Positions 51,593-60,183 are shown, counted from the first letter of the stretch. The stretch is DNA of 60,183 nt from an uncultured Phycisphaerales bacterium (GCA_937927975.1 CALEZT010000280.1:1-60183); one strand, 5' to 3'. The notes: generated by a model not told the origin, from the sequence alone. Numbers and translations are program-made.

Positions 51593-51643
51593 TGGGGAAT
51601 CCTCAGAGGAAACGGCGGGCGGAGCCCACCTTGCCGCTATCGC

Positions 51644-52498
51644 CTATCCGTTCAGGCCGATTCGGCATTGATGCTGTTTGTAGCTTTCGTGGGCCTGCTG
51701 CTCCAATTTCTTGTACGCGCCGAGGCGTTTGATCATCAGGTCGAAGTTCACCTTGTGACCGTCGAACTCCGGGCCATCCACGCAGACGAACTTGGCCTTG
51801 CCGTCCACTTCGACGCGGCAGCCGCCGCACATGCCGGTTCCGTCGATCATGATCGTATTGAGCGAGACCTGGGTCGGCACGCCGAACGGCAGCGTCGCCT
51901 GGCAGCAGAACTTCATCATGGGAGTGGGCCCGATGACGAAAGCATGGCCGGGCTTCGGGTCGCGGGCGCAGACCTCCTTGAGCGGCTCGGTGACCAGGGC
52001 CTTTCGTCCGTGCGAGCCGTCGTCGGTGCAGACGATCAGCTCATCGCTGACTTCGGCGAAGCGGTCCTCCAGGATCATGCGACTCTTGTCGCGGGCGCCG
52101 AGGATCGAGATGACGCGGTTACCCGCTCTCTTGAGGGCCGTTGCGATCGGCAGCAGGGGGGCATTGCCGATTCCGCCACCGACGCAGACTGCGACGCCGA
52201 AGTTGTCGATATGCGTGGGGGTGCCCAGCGGCCCGGCGATGTTGCCGATCGCGCCGCCTTCTGCCAGATCGGCCAACTCCGCGGTGGTCTTGCCCACTCG
52301 CTGCCAGATCAGCTCGATGGTGCCCTTGGCGGGGTCGGCGCCTGCGATCGTCAGGGGAATCCGCTCGGAATAGTCGCTGTCGATGCTGAGAATGATGAAT
52401 TGGCCGGGTTTGCGGGCCGCCGCGATCAAAGGGGCTTGGACCTCGGCCCAGAAGACGTCTTCGCCTATCTGCCGTTTGCTTACGATTCTGTGAGACAT
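51644..52498 (-). CDS. nfnA: NfnA-type FAD/NAD-binding subunit (sulfide/dihydroorotate dehydrogenase-like)
   Basis: 284 residues. A ferredoxin-reductase-type fold: an FAD-binding barrel with RIPLTIAGAD near 45, NAD-binding GGGIGNAPLLPIA near 105, and the C-terminal [2Fe-2S] site MIDGTGMCGGCRVEVDG...FVCVDGPEFDG, with three Cys plus a nearby Asp as in characterised NfnA subunits (the PyrK-like branch uses four Cys). It binds NADH and FAD and works with NfnB. The stop is 51 nt upstream of nfnB. The pair suggests an anaerobic or facultative metabolism that uses reduced ferredoxin; that is inference. Confidence 0.9.
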   Translation of the reverse strand: MSHRIVSKRQIGEDVFWAEVQAPLIAAARKPGQFIILSIDSDYSERIPLTIAGADPAKGTIELIWQRVGKTTAELADLAEGGAIGNIAGPLGTPTHIDNFGVAVCVGGGIGNAPLLPIATALKRAGNRVISILGARDKSRMILEDRFAEVSDELIVCTDDGSHGRKALVTEPLKEVCARDPKPGHAFVIGPTPMMKFCCQATLPFGVPTQVSLNTIMIDGTGMCGGCRVEVDGKAKFVCVDGPEFDGHKVNFDLMIKRLGAYKKLEQQAHESYKQHQCRIGLNG

Positions 52499-52526
52499 CC
52501 AACCTCCGACGCCCGGCGGCGCGGTT

Positions 52527-52853
52527 CTAGAGCAGCTTGCTGATATGGTCGCTCAGTTCTTTCTTGCTGGTCAAGCCGACCCATTTCTTCTGGATCTGAC
52601 CGTCCTTGAACAGGATCACCGTCGGGATCGCGCTGATGCCGAACTCGACGGCCGTATCGCGAGCTTGGTCCGTGTTGAGCTTGCAGACCTTGGCCTTGCC
52701 CGCGAACTCGTCCGCGACCTGTTCGATGATCGGCGTCAGCATTTTGCAGGGCCCGCACCACGGCGCCCAGAAATCCACAAGGACCGGCTCGGTCGCTTTG
52801 TGCACCGTCTCATCGAAACTGGCGTCCGAGAGTTCGATTACATTGCCTGCCAT
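52527..52853 (-). CDS. trxA: Thioredoxin
   Basis: 108 residues, the usual length. The active site WCGPCK is at residues about 31-36 within VDFWAPWCGPCKML; the cis-Pro is in AIPTVILFKDGQ near 76. No signal peptide, so a cytoplasmic dithiol-disulfide reductant. It sits between scpA and nfnA, with 19 nt to scpA and 28 nt to nfnA. Proximity to NADPH-generating nfnAB may be functional, but no thioredoxin reductase is present here. Confidence 0.95.
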   Translation of the reverse strand: MAGNVIELSDASFDETVHKATEPVLVDFWAPWCGPCKMLTPIIEQVADEFAGKAKVCKLNTDQARDTAVEFGISAIPTVILFKDGQIQKKWVGLTSKKELSDHISKLL

Positions 52854-52872
52854 GAGGTCATCCTTTCCATGT

Positions 52873-53901
52873 TCAGGGTTCGCCCAGTATCAAGTCGTCA
52901 TCGGCCGGGGCTTCGTCGTCCGCTCCATCGAGGTCCAGTTCTTCGCCCCAGTCGAATTCATCATCGTCCAGATCTTCATCCTCCGGCCCGTCGTCCTCCG
53001 TCTCGGCTCGAGCGCGGGATTTCGCCGGCAGCTCCACGATGGGGATGGGAGGCGTGGAGGCGGTTTGCTGTTCGGTCGGGGGCTCGGCCTGCTGGGCCTG
53101 GGGTTCCACGGTCTCGGTTTCGTTCTCGTCGAAGGCCATGATAGCCCGCTGCACGGCCTGTTCGGCTGGCTCGTCGGTGAGCGATCGCAGAAAGATCTGC
53201 GACGAGGACTCCTCCTGCTCGGCCCAGATAAGCTTGTCTCGGATGAGTTCCAGGACCGCCAGGAAGATCCCCACCATCACCAGGCGATTGGGCCGTGCAT
53301 CAAAGATCCGTGCGAACGTCAGCGGGCCTTCCGTCTGGAGGCGGCTCAAGACCTCGATCTGATACAGGTCGATCGGAGTGTCGTCGCGGATGTGGCCGGT
53401 GTAGGAGCTGGTGCCGGTGGCCTTGCAGATCGTATCGAATGCTTCGAGCAGGTCCCAGATGCTGACCTGGTCCATGTCGATTTCGGGCTCCGCGTCGGGG
53501 ACCAGCCGATCGATAAGACTGGTGGGTCGGCCGAACCGTTCCTGGTGCCGTTCGGCTGCGGCATCGAGCAGATTCGCGGCGTCCTTGAACCTCTTGTATT
53601 CCAGGAGCTGGCGGATCAGCTCGGCCCTCGGGTCGTTGGCATTCTCTTGGCCCGCCTGTTCAGGCTCGTCCTTCGGAAGGAGCATGGCCGACTTGATTTC
53701 CATGAGGGTCGCGGCCATGACCAGGAAATCGCCCGCCAGATCGATGTCGAATTGCTTGATGATCTCGACGTACTGCAAATACTGGTCGGTGATGGCGGCG
53801 ATGGGGATATCGTAGATATCCACCTCTTCCTTGCGGACCAGGTACAGCAGCAGGTCGAGCGGGCCGGCGAAGATGTCGAGATTGACGCGGTAATCAGCCA
53901 A
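52873..53901 (-). CDS. scpA: Segregation and condensation protein A
   Basis: 342 residues. The N-terminal YRVNLDIFAGPLDLLLYLVRKEEVDIYDIPI is the hallmark of ScpA kleisins, followed by GDFLVMAATLMEIKSAMLLP. The C-terminal winged-helix part (LTFARIFDARPNRLVMVGIFLAVLELI) ends near residue 240. A long acidic, low-complexity tail of about 100 residues (Glu/Gln/Pro then Asp/Glu-rich) is longer than usual for ScpA. It bridges the SMC ATPase heads in chromosome condensation together with ScpB; neither smc nor scpB is in the window. Only 3 nt separate it from the DUF2007 gene upstream. Confidence 0.93.
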   Translation of the reverse strand: MADYRVNLDIFAGPLDLLLYLVRKEEVDIYDIPIAAITDQYLQYVEIIKQFDIDLAGDFLVMAATLMEIKSAMLLPKDEPEQAGQENANDPRAELIRQLLEYKRFKDAANLLDAAAERHQERFGRPTSLIDRLVPDAEPEIDMDQVSIWDLLEAFDTICKATGTSSYTGHIRDDTPIDLYQIEVLSRLQTEGPLTFARIFDARPNRLVMVGIFLAVLELIRDKLIWAEQEESSSQIFLRSLTDEPAEQAVQRAIMAFDENETETVEPQAQQAEPPTEQQTASTPPIPIVELPAKSRARAETEDDGPEDEDLDDDEFDWGEELDLDGADDEAPADDDLILGEP

Positions 53902-53904
53902 GGG

Positions 53905-54198
53905 TCACTCCTGCGGTCCGTCCGGATCCTCGCTCCAGTCTTCCTCTTCGAGTTCCTGGCCCTCGTCGGAGACCTGCCGGCCCGCGTCCTCCAGGATCTG
54001 GCGGGCCTCCTCGGCCTGGCTCTCGAGGGTCTGGAGTTCGATGTCGCTCACCGCCGGGACGCCGCCATAGACGTTGGCTGCGTTCTGGCCGGTGACCACC
54101 GCCTTGATGCCTTCGTCTTCAAGCCACTGACGGGCCAGATCCGCTTTCATGTAGTCTTCGTATCGTGCGACCGTAACGAGCTTTTCTGTGTCTTTCAT
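53905..54198 (-). CDS. DUF2007-like putative signal-transducing protein
   Basis: 97 residues from the ATG at 54198, with GGGAG 7 nt upstream. The sequence KLVTVARYEDYMKADLARQWLEDEGIKAVVTGQ...VPAVSDIELQTLESQAEEARQIL fits the ferredoxin-like DUF2007 fold of unknown function; a Glu/Asp-rich tail follows. The start overlaps the trpS stop as ATGA, so translation is coupled. The biochemical role is not known. Confidence 0.85.
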   Translation of the reverse strand: MKDTEKLVTVARYEDYMKADLARQWLEDEGIKAVVTGQNAANVYGGVPAVSDIELQTLESQAEEARQILEDAGRQVSDEGQELEEEDWSEDPDGPQE

Positions 54199-55166
54199 CG
54201 TTTGTCTCCCAGCCCCACGGCTTGGCGGGCCTTCAGGAGCGTCGGGAGCGCCGCGGCCCGTGCCCGCTCGGCCCCTTTGCGGAGCACGGCATCGACCACG
54301 TCCATGTTGCTCTCGAGTTCCGCCCGTTTCTGCCGGTAAGGTCTGAAATAGTCGATCATCAGTTCCGCCAGACGTTTCTTGGCTTCGCCATACCCCATGC
54401 CGCCGCTGCGGTAGCGCTGTTCCCACTGGGCCAACTCCTCAGGCGAGGCGACCAGCTTCAGCAGGGCGAAAACGTTGCACTTCTCCGGGTCTTTGGGCGA
54501 CTCGACCGGCGTCGAATCGGTCACGATCCGCATGATCTTGTTCTTCATGCTTTTCTCGGACTCGAAGATCTCGATCGTGTTGCCGTAGCTCTTGCTCATC
54601 TTGCGGCCGTCCACGCCGGGGACCACCGCCACCGATTCGATGATGTAATCGTCCGGCAGGGTGAAGACCTCGCCGTAGGCGTTGTTGAAACGCAGGGCGA
54701 TGTCACGGGTCACCTCGATGTGCTGCTTCTGGTCGGCCCCGACCGGGACGAGATTGGACTGGAAGATCAGGATGTCGGCCGCCTGGAGCACAGGATAGGC
54801 GAACAACCCATGATTGGCGCTGAGGCCCTGGGCGATCTTATCCTTGTAACTGACGCATTTCTGCAGCAGGCCCATAGGGGTTACGCAGGAGAGCAGCCAA
54901 GCCAGCTCGATCACTTCCGGCATGTCGGACTGCCGCCAGAACACGGTCTTCTCGGTGTCCAGACCCAGCGCCAAATAGTCCATCGTCACATCGACGGTGT
55001 GCTGGGCGATGGCCTGCGGCGACGGATTGCTCGTCAGCGCGTGGTAGTCCGCGATGAAATAGAACGACTCATGCTGCGCCTGCAGTTGCAGGTGTTGCCG
55101 CATGGCGCCGAAATAGTTGCCGATATGCAGCCGGCCTGACGGTTGAATGCCCGAAAGTACTCTCAA
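54195..55166 (-). CDS. trpS: Tryptophanyl-tRNA synthetase
   Basis: 323 residues from a TTG start at 55166, chosen because GGGAGG lies 7 nt upstream and the protein then begins MRVLSGIQPSGRLHIGN. The class I signatures are present: HIGN (the HIGH equivalent) at residue 14 and KMSKS in DGRKMSKSYGNT near 198. The anticodon-binding region follows, and the length fits the family. It charges tRNA-Trp in the cytoplasm. First gene of the minus-strand operon trpS-DUF2007-scpA-trxA-nfnA-nfnB, with a consensus promoter about 60 nt upstream. Confidence 0.94.
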   Translation of the reverse strand: MRVLSGIQPSGRLHIGNYFGAMRQHLQLQAQHESFYFIADYHALTSNPSPQAIAQHTVDVTMDYLALGLDTEKTVFWRQSDMPEVIELAWLLSCVTPMGLLQKCVSYKDKIAQGLSANHGLFAYPVLQAADILIFQSNLVPVGADQKQHIEVTRDIALRFNNAYGEVFTLPDDYIIESVAVVPGVDGRKMSKSYGNTIEIFESEKSMKNKIMRIVTDSTPVESPKDPEKCNVFALLKLVASPEELAQWEQRYRSGGMGYGEAKKRLAELMIDYFRPYRQKRAELESNMDVVDAVLRKGAERARAAALPTLLKARQAVGLGDKR

Positions 55167-55225
55167 AATGCTGCCTCCCAAACCAAGCGAAATACAGGAA
55201 TAATCTGGGCAAGGTCAATGCCGCG

Positions 55226-55254
55226 AGAATATCGGGGATAGGGGAAGCTGTCAA
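55226..55254 (-). promoter_or_regulatory. Consensus promoter for the trpS operon
   Basis: On the minus strand TTGACA (55254-55249), a 17-nt spacer, TATTCT (55231-55226). The leader to the TTG at 55166 is about 55 nt; no T-box-like structure fits in it. Confidence 0.7.
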
Positions 55255-55563
55255 GGGAATTGACTGCACCCCAAGGGGGATGCGGCGGATGATGGGCAAC
55301 ACCACCCCTGGACCGCCAAGGGGAACTCGCGCGGACTTGCGGCGGCCTTCGGCCTGGGAACCCGAGTCGCAGAAGGCCGCGAGCCGGATTCTTGCAGGCG
55401 TACATGCAGATGCGTCCTCCGGCGCAAACCCCCGCCGTCCGCGCGGCCCCGCCTTCGAAGAGTCTCCTGGCCGACGAGACCACTACCGACCGGGGTGTCG
55501 ATTCTCCCCTCGTCCAGGTCGTTCGGCTGAGTTGGGCAGGGTGAGACGGACGCGATCAGGCGG
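55255..55563. other. Gap between the trpS promoter and the small HTH-like gene, with one hairpin
   Basis: No credible gene. One perfect 9-bp inverted repeat GCGGCCTTC/GAAGGCCGC lies at 55342-55350 and 55372-55380 with a 21-nt loop. Otherwise the stretch is GC-rich without recognised signals. Confidence 0.4.
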
Positions 55564-55755
55564 TCACGTGCGACCCAGGCCCTTCATGTATTTTTTGGAC
55601 TTGCGAAGTCCCATTCTGGAGGCCTTTTTCTTGACGGCCTCCGTGGGTCGGCCCAGTTCGGCCGCGACCTCGGCGGTGGGGCGGTTCGGGAACAGCTTCT
55701 TGAGTTCCTTCACATCGTCTTTGGTCCATGAACCCTTCAATTGGTTTCTGGCCAT
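55564..55755 (-). CDS. Small SANT/Myb-like helix-turn-helix protein
   Basis: 63 residues; AGGAG 7 nt before the ATG. Positively charged. The sequence WTKDDVKELKKLFPNRPTAEVAAELGRPTEAVKKKASRMGL has the spacing of a Myb/SANT or GcrA-like three-helix DNA-binding unit, with W at position 10. Similar small proteins are common in bacteria of this group; targets are unknown. It stands alone, divergent from the secreted protein gene at 56155. Confidence 0.8.
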   Translation of the reverse strand: MARNQLKGSWTKDDVKELKKLFPNRPTAEVAAELGRPTEAVKKKASRMGLRKSKKYMKGLGRT

Positions 55756-56154
55756 CTCCGGACTCCTTTCTCTTAAGCTATCATTTTGGATTGAGATTAG
55801 CCTTGTGGCATTCTAGTCCCTTGTACCGGGACAGGCAAATGTTTTTCCCCGGATTGGGCGGCGAAAAAATACTGAATTGCCGACCCAGGTCGCGACATCC
55901 CGACCCCAAGCACGGGACATTCCGGAGGTTCATACGTACGAGCGTTCCGCCTGTTCGCCTTCGCGAGGATGTTCGTCGCAAGATCGGGCAAATCGGTTGC
56001 GTCCTGTGACGACGCGGGGTATGCTGAATCCGCTGGAGTCTGCAGGGCTCCGCGGAACCGGGCGATTGTGGAAATCCTATCGCATCTATGGGGATGCCGG
56101 TCGGCCAGGGACAAGACGGTCGCAGCGCTTCAAGGAATTGGAGGTGCCCTCGAC
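55756..56154. other. Divergent 399-nt intergenic region
   Basis: No confident gene. An in-frame extension of the 56155 gene to 55969 exists but lacks a ribosome-binding site and would bury the signal peptide. T-rich TTTTTCCCC and A-rich GGCGAAAAAA (about 55839-55869) face each other as an imperfect inverted repeat. I see no clear -35/-10 pair. Confidence 0.4.
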
Positions 56155-57429
56155 ATGAACGCGAAATGGCTCTTTCTTTGGATTGCATGGGTCCTGGCGG
56201 GTTCCGCGACGGTGGGGTCCTCACGACCGACGCCGGGGGACGTGTTTCGCGAGTACTTGTGGTGGAATGAGCAGGGCGACGCCGGCGGATCGCTCCGCGT
56301 CGGCGGCAAGGAGGGCCAGGAGCATCCGGATCGGGGCTGGGCCCATGGCTACATCAATGCACCCGTGGTACTCCCGCAGGATTTCGACCTGGAACATGCG
56401 ATCCGGGCCGAGGTCGTCATCGAGAAGATCCTCTGCCACGAGTGCACCCGAGGTCTGGCCATCGAGATCAACGGCAATCCGTGGATCAGCGTCCCGGAGG
56501 CCGAGGCGATTGCCTACCCCCCGTGGGAGTATCAGCACCATATCTACCCGGCGGTACCCGTCCCGCTGGCGTTCCTCAAGAGTGGCTCGGGCAACCAGTT
56601 CCGCATGCGGGTGGACCCGGAACACCCCTGGAAATGGCCACAGAACCTCGTCTACGGCGTGCATTTTCGCGTATACTACGACCCCGCGAAGAAGCCCCAC
56701 CCGACCGGCCGGATCACCTCGCTGGAATCCGGTGCCAAGCTCGGTCGGAGCGTCCGGCTCGAAGTCGAGGCGACCAGCCCCGCCGGCAAGGTCACGCAGG
56801 TGGACTACGTCGGGCACTATGAGGACGTCAACTACGAGGGCGACGGTCTTTACACCCAGTGGCATTACCATTTCTTCCACGGCAGGATCATGAACCACAT
56901 CGGCTCGGCCCGGGAGGCTCCCTGGCAGGTGACCTGGGACACGTCCTGGACGCCCGACCAGAGGCAGCCGATGGCCCTTTCGGCGCGGGTCATCGACAGC
57001 AGCGGGATGATCTTCATGACGCCCGCCGTGACGGACCTGGCCTTCGAGCGCCCAGGCTTCTCGGTCGAGTTGTGCAAGCCCTACGACATCCCGAAGAAGT
57101 GGGCGACCCGCGCGGGCGAAAAGTCGGAGCGTTTCGACGTTTCGGGCGATCTGAAGAAGGCCGTCGCGGCGCAGCTCGTCTGGTCGAGCTGGAGCCCGGG
57201 CTACATGCGGGGCATCTCGATCAATGGCACGAAGGTCTTCGAGAGCGAAGGCCCCAACTATCAGTACTTCTTCCACCGTGTGCCCGTGAGCCGGATGGAC
57301 GTGTTCAAGCCGGGCGTCAACACGCTGACGACGGGCAAGACCCCGCTGATCGACGGCAAGATGGTCCACGGCATGGAAGTGAACTGGCCTGGAATCATGG
57401 TCTTGATTCAGTACGAGGATGGGAAATGA
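56155..57429 (+). CDS. Secreted beta-rich protein of unknown function
   Basis: 424 residues from the ATG at 56155, with GGAGG 10 nt upstream. Signal peptide about 1-21. I do not recognise the family. It is rich in Trp, Tyr and Gly and mostly beta: a first region (DVFREYLWWNEQGDAGGSLRVGG), then a jelly-roll-like part with EINGNPWISVP, an Ig-like middle (SLESGAKLGRSVRLEVEATSPAG) and a last part with WSPGYMRGISINGTKVFESEG. This suggests stacked sandwich modules that could bind carbohydrate. It is translationally coupled to the FG-GAP protein by an ATGA overlap, so the two probably act together on the cell surface or in the periplasm. Confidence 0.78.
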   Translation: MNAKWLFLWIAWVLAGSATVGSSRPTPGDVFREYLWWNEQGDAGGSLRVGGKEGQEHPDRGWAHGYINAPVVLPQDFDLEHAIRAEVVIEKILCHECTRGLAIEINGNPWISVPEAEAIAYPPWEYQHHIYPAVPVPLAFLKSGSGNQFRMRVDPEHPWKWPQNLVYGVHFRVYYDPAKKPHPTGRITSLESGAKLGRSVRLEVEATSPAGKVTQVDYVGHYEDVNYEGDGLYTQWHYHFFHGRIMNHIGSAREAPWQVTWDTSWTPDQRQPMALSARVIDSSGMIFMTPAVTDLAFERPGFSVELCKPYDIPKKWATRAGEKSERFDVSGDLKKAVAAQLVWSSWSPGYMRGISINGTKVFESEGPNYQYFFHRVPVSRMDVFKPGVNTLTTGKTPLIDGKMVHGMEVNWPGIMVLIQYEDGK

Positions 57430-59693
57430 GACGCATTCGTGTGTTCGGCGTGGTCGTCGTGTGGACGGGGCTGCTCTCGGCCGCCGGGCAAACCCCGTTC
57501 GAGCGAATGACCATCGATGATAGCGTCAAGAACCCCTGGGCCAAGATCATCGCGGACATCGACGGGGATGGATTTCCCGACATTATCATCGGCGGACAGG
57601 CCGGGCCGCTGGTTTGGTACAGGTATCCCCACTGGACGAAGGCAATCATCGCCGACGGGGGCTACAATACTGTCGATGGCGAAGCCGGCGACGTTGACGG
57701 CGATGGCGATCTGGACATCGTCATGGGCGGTCTGGTCTGGTACGAGAACCCGCTCCCGGCGGCAGACCCCGCTTCGAGGCCATGGGTCGCTCACCGGGTG
57801 GCCGACCACAAGACGCATGACATCGAACTGGCCGACCTGGACCGGGACGGTCGGCTCGACATCGTCTCGCGGGACCAGTCGGATTTCGGGGCCAAGGCCG
57901 GCGACAAGGTGTACCTGTGGCGTCAGGAGGCGGGGGGCAAGTGGACGCACAGGATCATCGAGTGCCCGCATGGCGAAGGGCTCGCCTTGGGCGACATCGA
58001 CCGCGACGGCGACCCGGACGTGGTGATCGGCGGCATCTGGTTCGAGAACGACGGGCGGATTCTCGACGGCGCCTGGCAAGCCCACAAGTTTTGCGACTGG
58101 CATCCAAGCGCGAGCGTCGAAGTGGCCGACATCAACGGCGACGGCCGGCCGGACGTTGTGCTGGCGCCGTCGGAACTCAAGGGCAACTGGCATCGGCTCT
58201 CGTGGTTCGAGGCTCCGGCCGATCCGAAGCAGGGCGGTTGGACCGAGCACGTGATGGTCGAGCGCATCGAGTGCGTCGTTCACGGCCTGGCGACAGGCGA
58301 TTTCAACCGCGACGGGAGGATTGACATTGCGATCTCCGAAATGCACCAGGGCGACGACCCGGACGAAGTCGTCGTCTTCCTCAATCGCGACAAGGGAGCC
58401 GCCTGGGACAAACAGGTCCTCTCGACCCAGGGCTCGCACGGCATCCAGGCGGGCGACATCGGCGCCGACGGCGATATTGATCTGGTGGGCGCCAACTGGA
58501 GCGGACCGTTCCAGCCGGTTGAACTGTGGGAGAACCGTCCGCTCGCAGGCCTCTGGTTCGGTGATTGGGAGTACGTCGTTCCGATCCGTGTCGGCGCCGC
58601 CGGCTTCGATCGGGAGATTTCCGTGGTGGAAGTGCCCCTGGACCTGACACGAATGCTCGCGCAATTGGGCCGGACTGCTCCGGGTGGCGATCCTCAATTC
58701 TCGATCCTCGAAGCCGCCGCGTCGGGGCAAGGGAGGCAGGAGGTGACCTCCATTCAGTTCGAGAGGGCCCCTGACTATGACCCCAGGACGGCTCTGAAGG
58801 GCACGCTGATCTTCATGCTTCCCAAGCGGACGGGGGCGCAGGCGGCCCAGGGTTTTCACATCTACTTCGATTTCCGCCATCGGGTCGCGAAGACCACGCC
58901 GGGCGTCGTTGTCGAGGACGTCGATCACGAGGGACAAGAGAGCTTCAAGATCAGCACGTCGTTGGCCACCTACTACTACCACAAGCGCGGAGCAGGGTTC
59001 GCGAGCATAGAGGATCGCGACGGCAATGACTGGCTCTCCTACAATCCCGGCAAGGGGCCCGTGAGCAAGAGCGGCTCGGGCGGCAAGTATCGCGGCATCC
59101 CGAACCTGGTCCACCCGGAAGGCCACTTCCATCCCGGCGGCGAAGGCTGCACCAGCCGGCTCGTGACGCCCGGCCCTGTCAAGGCCACGATTGCCTCGGA
59201 GTCGCAGGATGGCAAATGGGCCTGCCAGTGGGACATCTTCCCGACCCACGCACGGATGACGGTTTTGAAAGCAGATCGCCCCTACTGGTTTCTATACGAA
59301 GGCACGCCGGGGGGACAGCTCAATGAGGACACGGACTACTGCGTCCGATGTGACGGCACCCGAACGCCGGCAGGTGTTCGTTGGGACGGAGACCTCCAGG
59401 GGCAAGCGGGGACTGGCGAATGGCTCTACTTCGGGGACGCGAGGATCAGACGGGTCCTCTATCTGATTCAGCACGAGGACGATGACCAGATCGATTCCTA
59501 CTGGCCGATGAATCGCGAGATGACGGTCTTCGGTTTCGGGCGGAAGGACCTGAACAAACATCTGACCCAGGTTCCCGCCCAGTTCACGATCGGCTTCTGG
59601 GAGAACAATGACTTCTGCGCGGTCTCGCGGATCGTTCATTCCGTATCTCGCCCCCTCGAAGTTGCCGTCGGAAACCCCGAAGCGAGGAGGTAG
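57426..59693 (+). CDS. Secreted FG-GAP/VCBS-repeat protein with C-terminal beta domain
   Basis: 755 residues; the ATG overlaps the previous stop. Signal peptide about 1-22. Residues about 30-365 hold repeated Asp-rich calcium-binding loops of the D-x-D-x-D-G type (DIDGDGFPD, DVDGDGDLD, DLDRDGRLD, DIDRDGDPD, DINGDGRPD, DFNRDGRID, DIGADGDID), seven in a beta-propeller arrangement as in FG-GAP/VCBS proteins. Residues about 375-755 form an unassigned beta-rich domain with WVYEGTPGG-like and CVRCDGT segments. Propellers of this type bind ligands or surfaces with Ca2+; no catalytic motif is evident. Its tight coupling to the upstream unknown suggests a two-protein surface unit. Confidence 0.82.
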   Translation: MRRIRVFGVVVVWTGLLSAAGQTPFERMTIDDSVKNPWAKIIADIDGDGFPDIIIGGQAGPLVWYRYPHWTKAIIADGGYNTVDGEAGDVDGDGDLDIVMGGLVWYENPLPAADPASRPWVAHRVADHKTHDIELADLDRDGRLDIVSRDQSDFGAKAGDKVYLWRQEAGGKWTHRIIECPHGEGLALGDIDRDGDPDVVIGGIWFENDGRILDGAWQAHKFCDWHPSASVEVADINGDGRPDVVLAPSELKGNWHRLSWFEAPADPKQGGWTEHVMVERIECVVHGLATGDFNRDGRIDIAISEMHQGDDPDEVVVFLNRDKGAAWDKQVLSTQGSHGIQAGDIGADGDIDLVGANWSGPFQPVELWENRPLAGLWFGDWEYVVPIRVGAAGFDREISVVEVPLDLTRMLAQLGRTAPGGDPQFSILEAAASGQGRQEVTSIQFERAPDYDPRTALKGTLIFMLPKRTGAQAAQGFHIYFDFRHRVAKTTPGVVVEDVDHEGQESFKISTSLATYYYHKRGAGFASIEDRDGNDWLSYNPGKGPVSKSGSGGKYRGIPNLVHPEGHFHPGGEGCTSRLVTPGPVKATIASESQDGKWACQWDIFPTHARMTVLKADRPYWFLYEGTPGGQLNEDTDYCVRCDGTRTPAGVRWDGDLQGQAGTGEWLYFGDARIRRVLYLIQHEDDDQIDSYWPMNREMTVFGFGRKDLNKHLTQVPAQFTIGFWENNDFCAVSRIVHSVSRPLEVAVGNPEARR

Positions 59694-60183
59694 TCGAAGG
59701 CTTCGACCTTCAGGATGTTGTCGAGGTCCAGGCTCATGCGGCAGAGCACCTCATCGCGTTTGACGCTGCGGACCATCCGTTCAGGGTAGACCAGCAGTTG
59801 GTTTCGCGCATGTTTGAGTTCACGAAGGAAGGCGAGCCGGCGATCCCGCCGGAAGGGGTAAGGGACACTGTGAAGTTTTCGGATAGATTTCGCCGGAACA
59901 GCCGTTCGGTTCATCCAGGAGGGAGGCTTTGAATTCGTTCCGGCGTCGATCGTGAACGCGCAAGAGCCCGATGTGGACGCCCAACCCCGGTCTTCCATGA
60001 GGTTCGTCGATCAAGCAGAAATCTCTTTCGTCCAGGGAACGAAGGATGCCGTGAGGGGATGCCCGAAGTTGCGGACAAACGCCAAGCGTCAAGAAAACGG
60101 GGCACACATAGGCTCCCCTGTTCACTACTACGACAGCGCTACTTCGGCTCAAGATTTTTGAGGGCGTAAGCCGATGATTCTCC
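59694..60183. other. Window end without a confident gene
   Basis: 490 nt. A minus-strand frame (59998-59636) reads through but overlaps the FG-GAP gene, has no good ribosome-binding site and matches nothing I recognise, although FLRELKHARNQLLVYPERM and KRDEVLCRMSLDLDNILKVEAFDYLL look protein-like. It may be the decayed or partial end of a gene on the minus strand. Confidence 0.35.

Noticed and set aside
59636..59998. Minus-strand frame at the end of the window as a gene
   Set aside because: It overlaps the FG-GAP gene, lacks a ribosome-binding site and resembles no family I know; kept only as an uncertain region.

Overview
The window looks like a chromosomal segment of a planctomycete (Planctomycetota, most likely class Phycisphaerae). 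The reasons are high GC, a prepilin with the C-terminal H-X9-DG motif, a very large set of Tat-exported Gfo/Idh/MocA oxidoreductases, several DUF1080 (3-keto-disaccharide hydrolase) proteins, ThuA and HEAT-repeat secreted proteins, and degenerate intergenic repeats typical of this group. This placement is inference from gene content; there is no rRNA gene. I see no tRNA, CRISPR array, insertion sequence or phage gene.

Layout. 117-2082 (minus): a pseudopilin and a secreted protein of unknown function behind a good sigma70-type promoter. 2516-30988 (plus): a 28-kb glycan-catabolic island. It begins with a GH29 alpha-L-fucosidase and a cytoplasmic TIM-barrel sugar isomerase. It then holds twelve Tat-exported Gfo/Idh/MocA oxidoreductases (two, then nine in near-tandem, then one with its own promoter), a ThuA-HEAT protein, a HEAT protein and three DUF1080 proteins. 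One DUF1080 protein is fused to an isomerase-type TIM barrel, one has two DUF1080 domains, and one has its DUF1080 domain split by a permuted insert. 31071-33718: a seven-heme cytochrome c with a C-terminal anchor and a four-helix cytochrome b. 33987-36520: an NCS1 permease and a DUF2569-like membrane protein. 36778-40984: a lipoprotein-like protein, an Agl23/TIGR03663 membrane protein, ApbE and a GT2 glycosyltransferase. 41235-47238: a 1753-residue hybrid histidine kinase with two sensor modules, divergent from a single-domain response regulator. 47331-55755 (minus): a class V aminotransferase with DUF1015, then a housekeeping operon trpS-DUF2007-scpA-trx-nfnA-nfnB, then a small HTH-like protein. 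56155-59693 (plus): two translationally coupled secreted proteins, the second with FG-GAP/VCBS repeats.

How the genes may work together (inference from established families). Tat-exported oxidoreductases with pre-bound NAD(P) would oxidise a sugar hydroxyl, probably C3, outside the cytoplasm. DUF1080 enzymes would cleave the glycosidic bond of the 3-keto sugar, and the TIM-barrel proteins would handle keto-sugar isomerisation. The tandem expansion suggests that each paralogue serves a different linkage or residue of a complex, probably fucose-containing, glycan. The adjacent cytochromes are a candidate electron outlet. Hairpins and inverted repeats between many of the paralogues suggest that their expression is set individually.

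The most notable non-gene structures are: a palindromic repeat element inserted in frame in nfnB; an intergenic-type repeat that forms the leader peptide of the pseudopilin; and a circularly permuted 519-bp module inside a DUF1080 domain, bounded by a 14-15-bp near-identical sequence.
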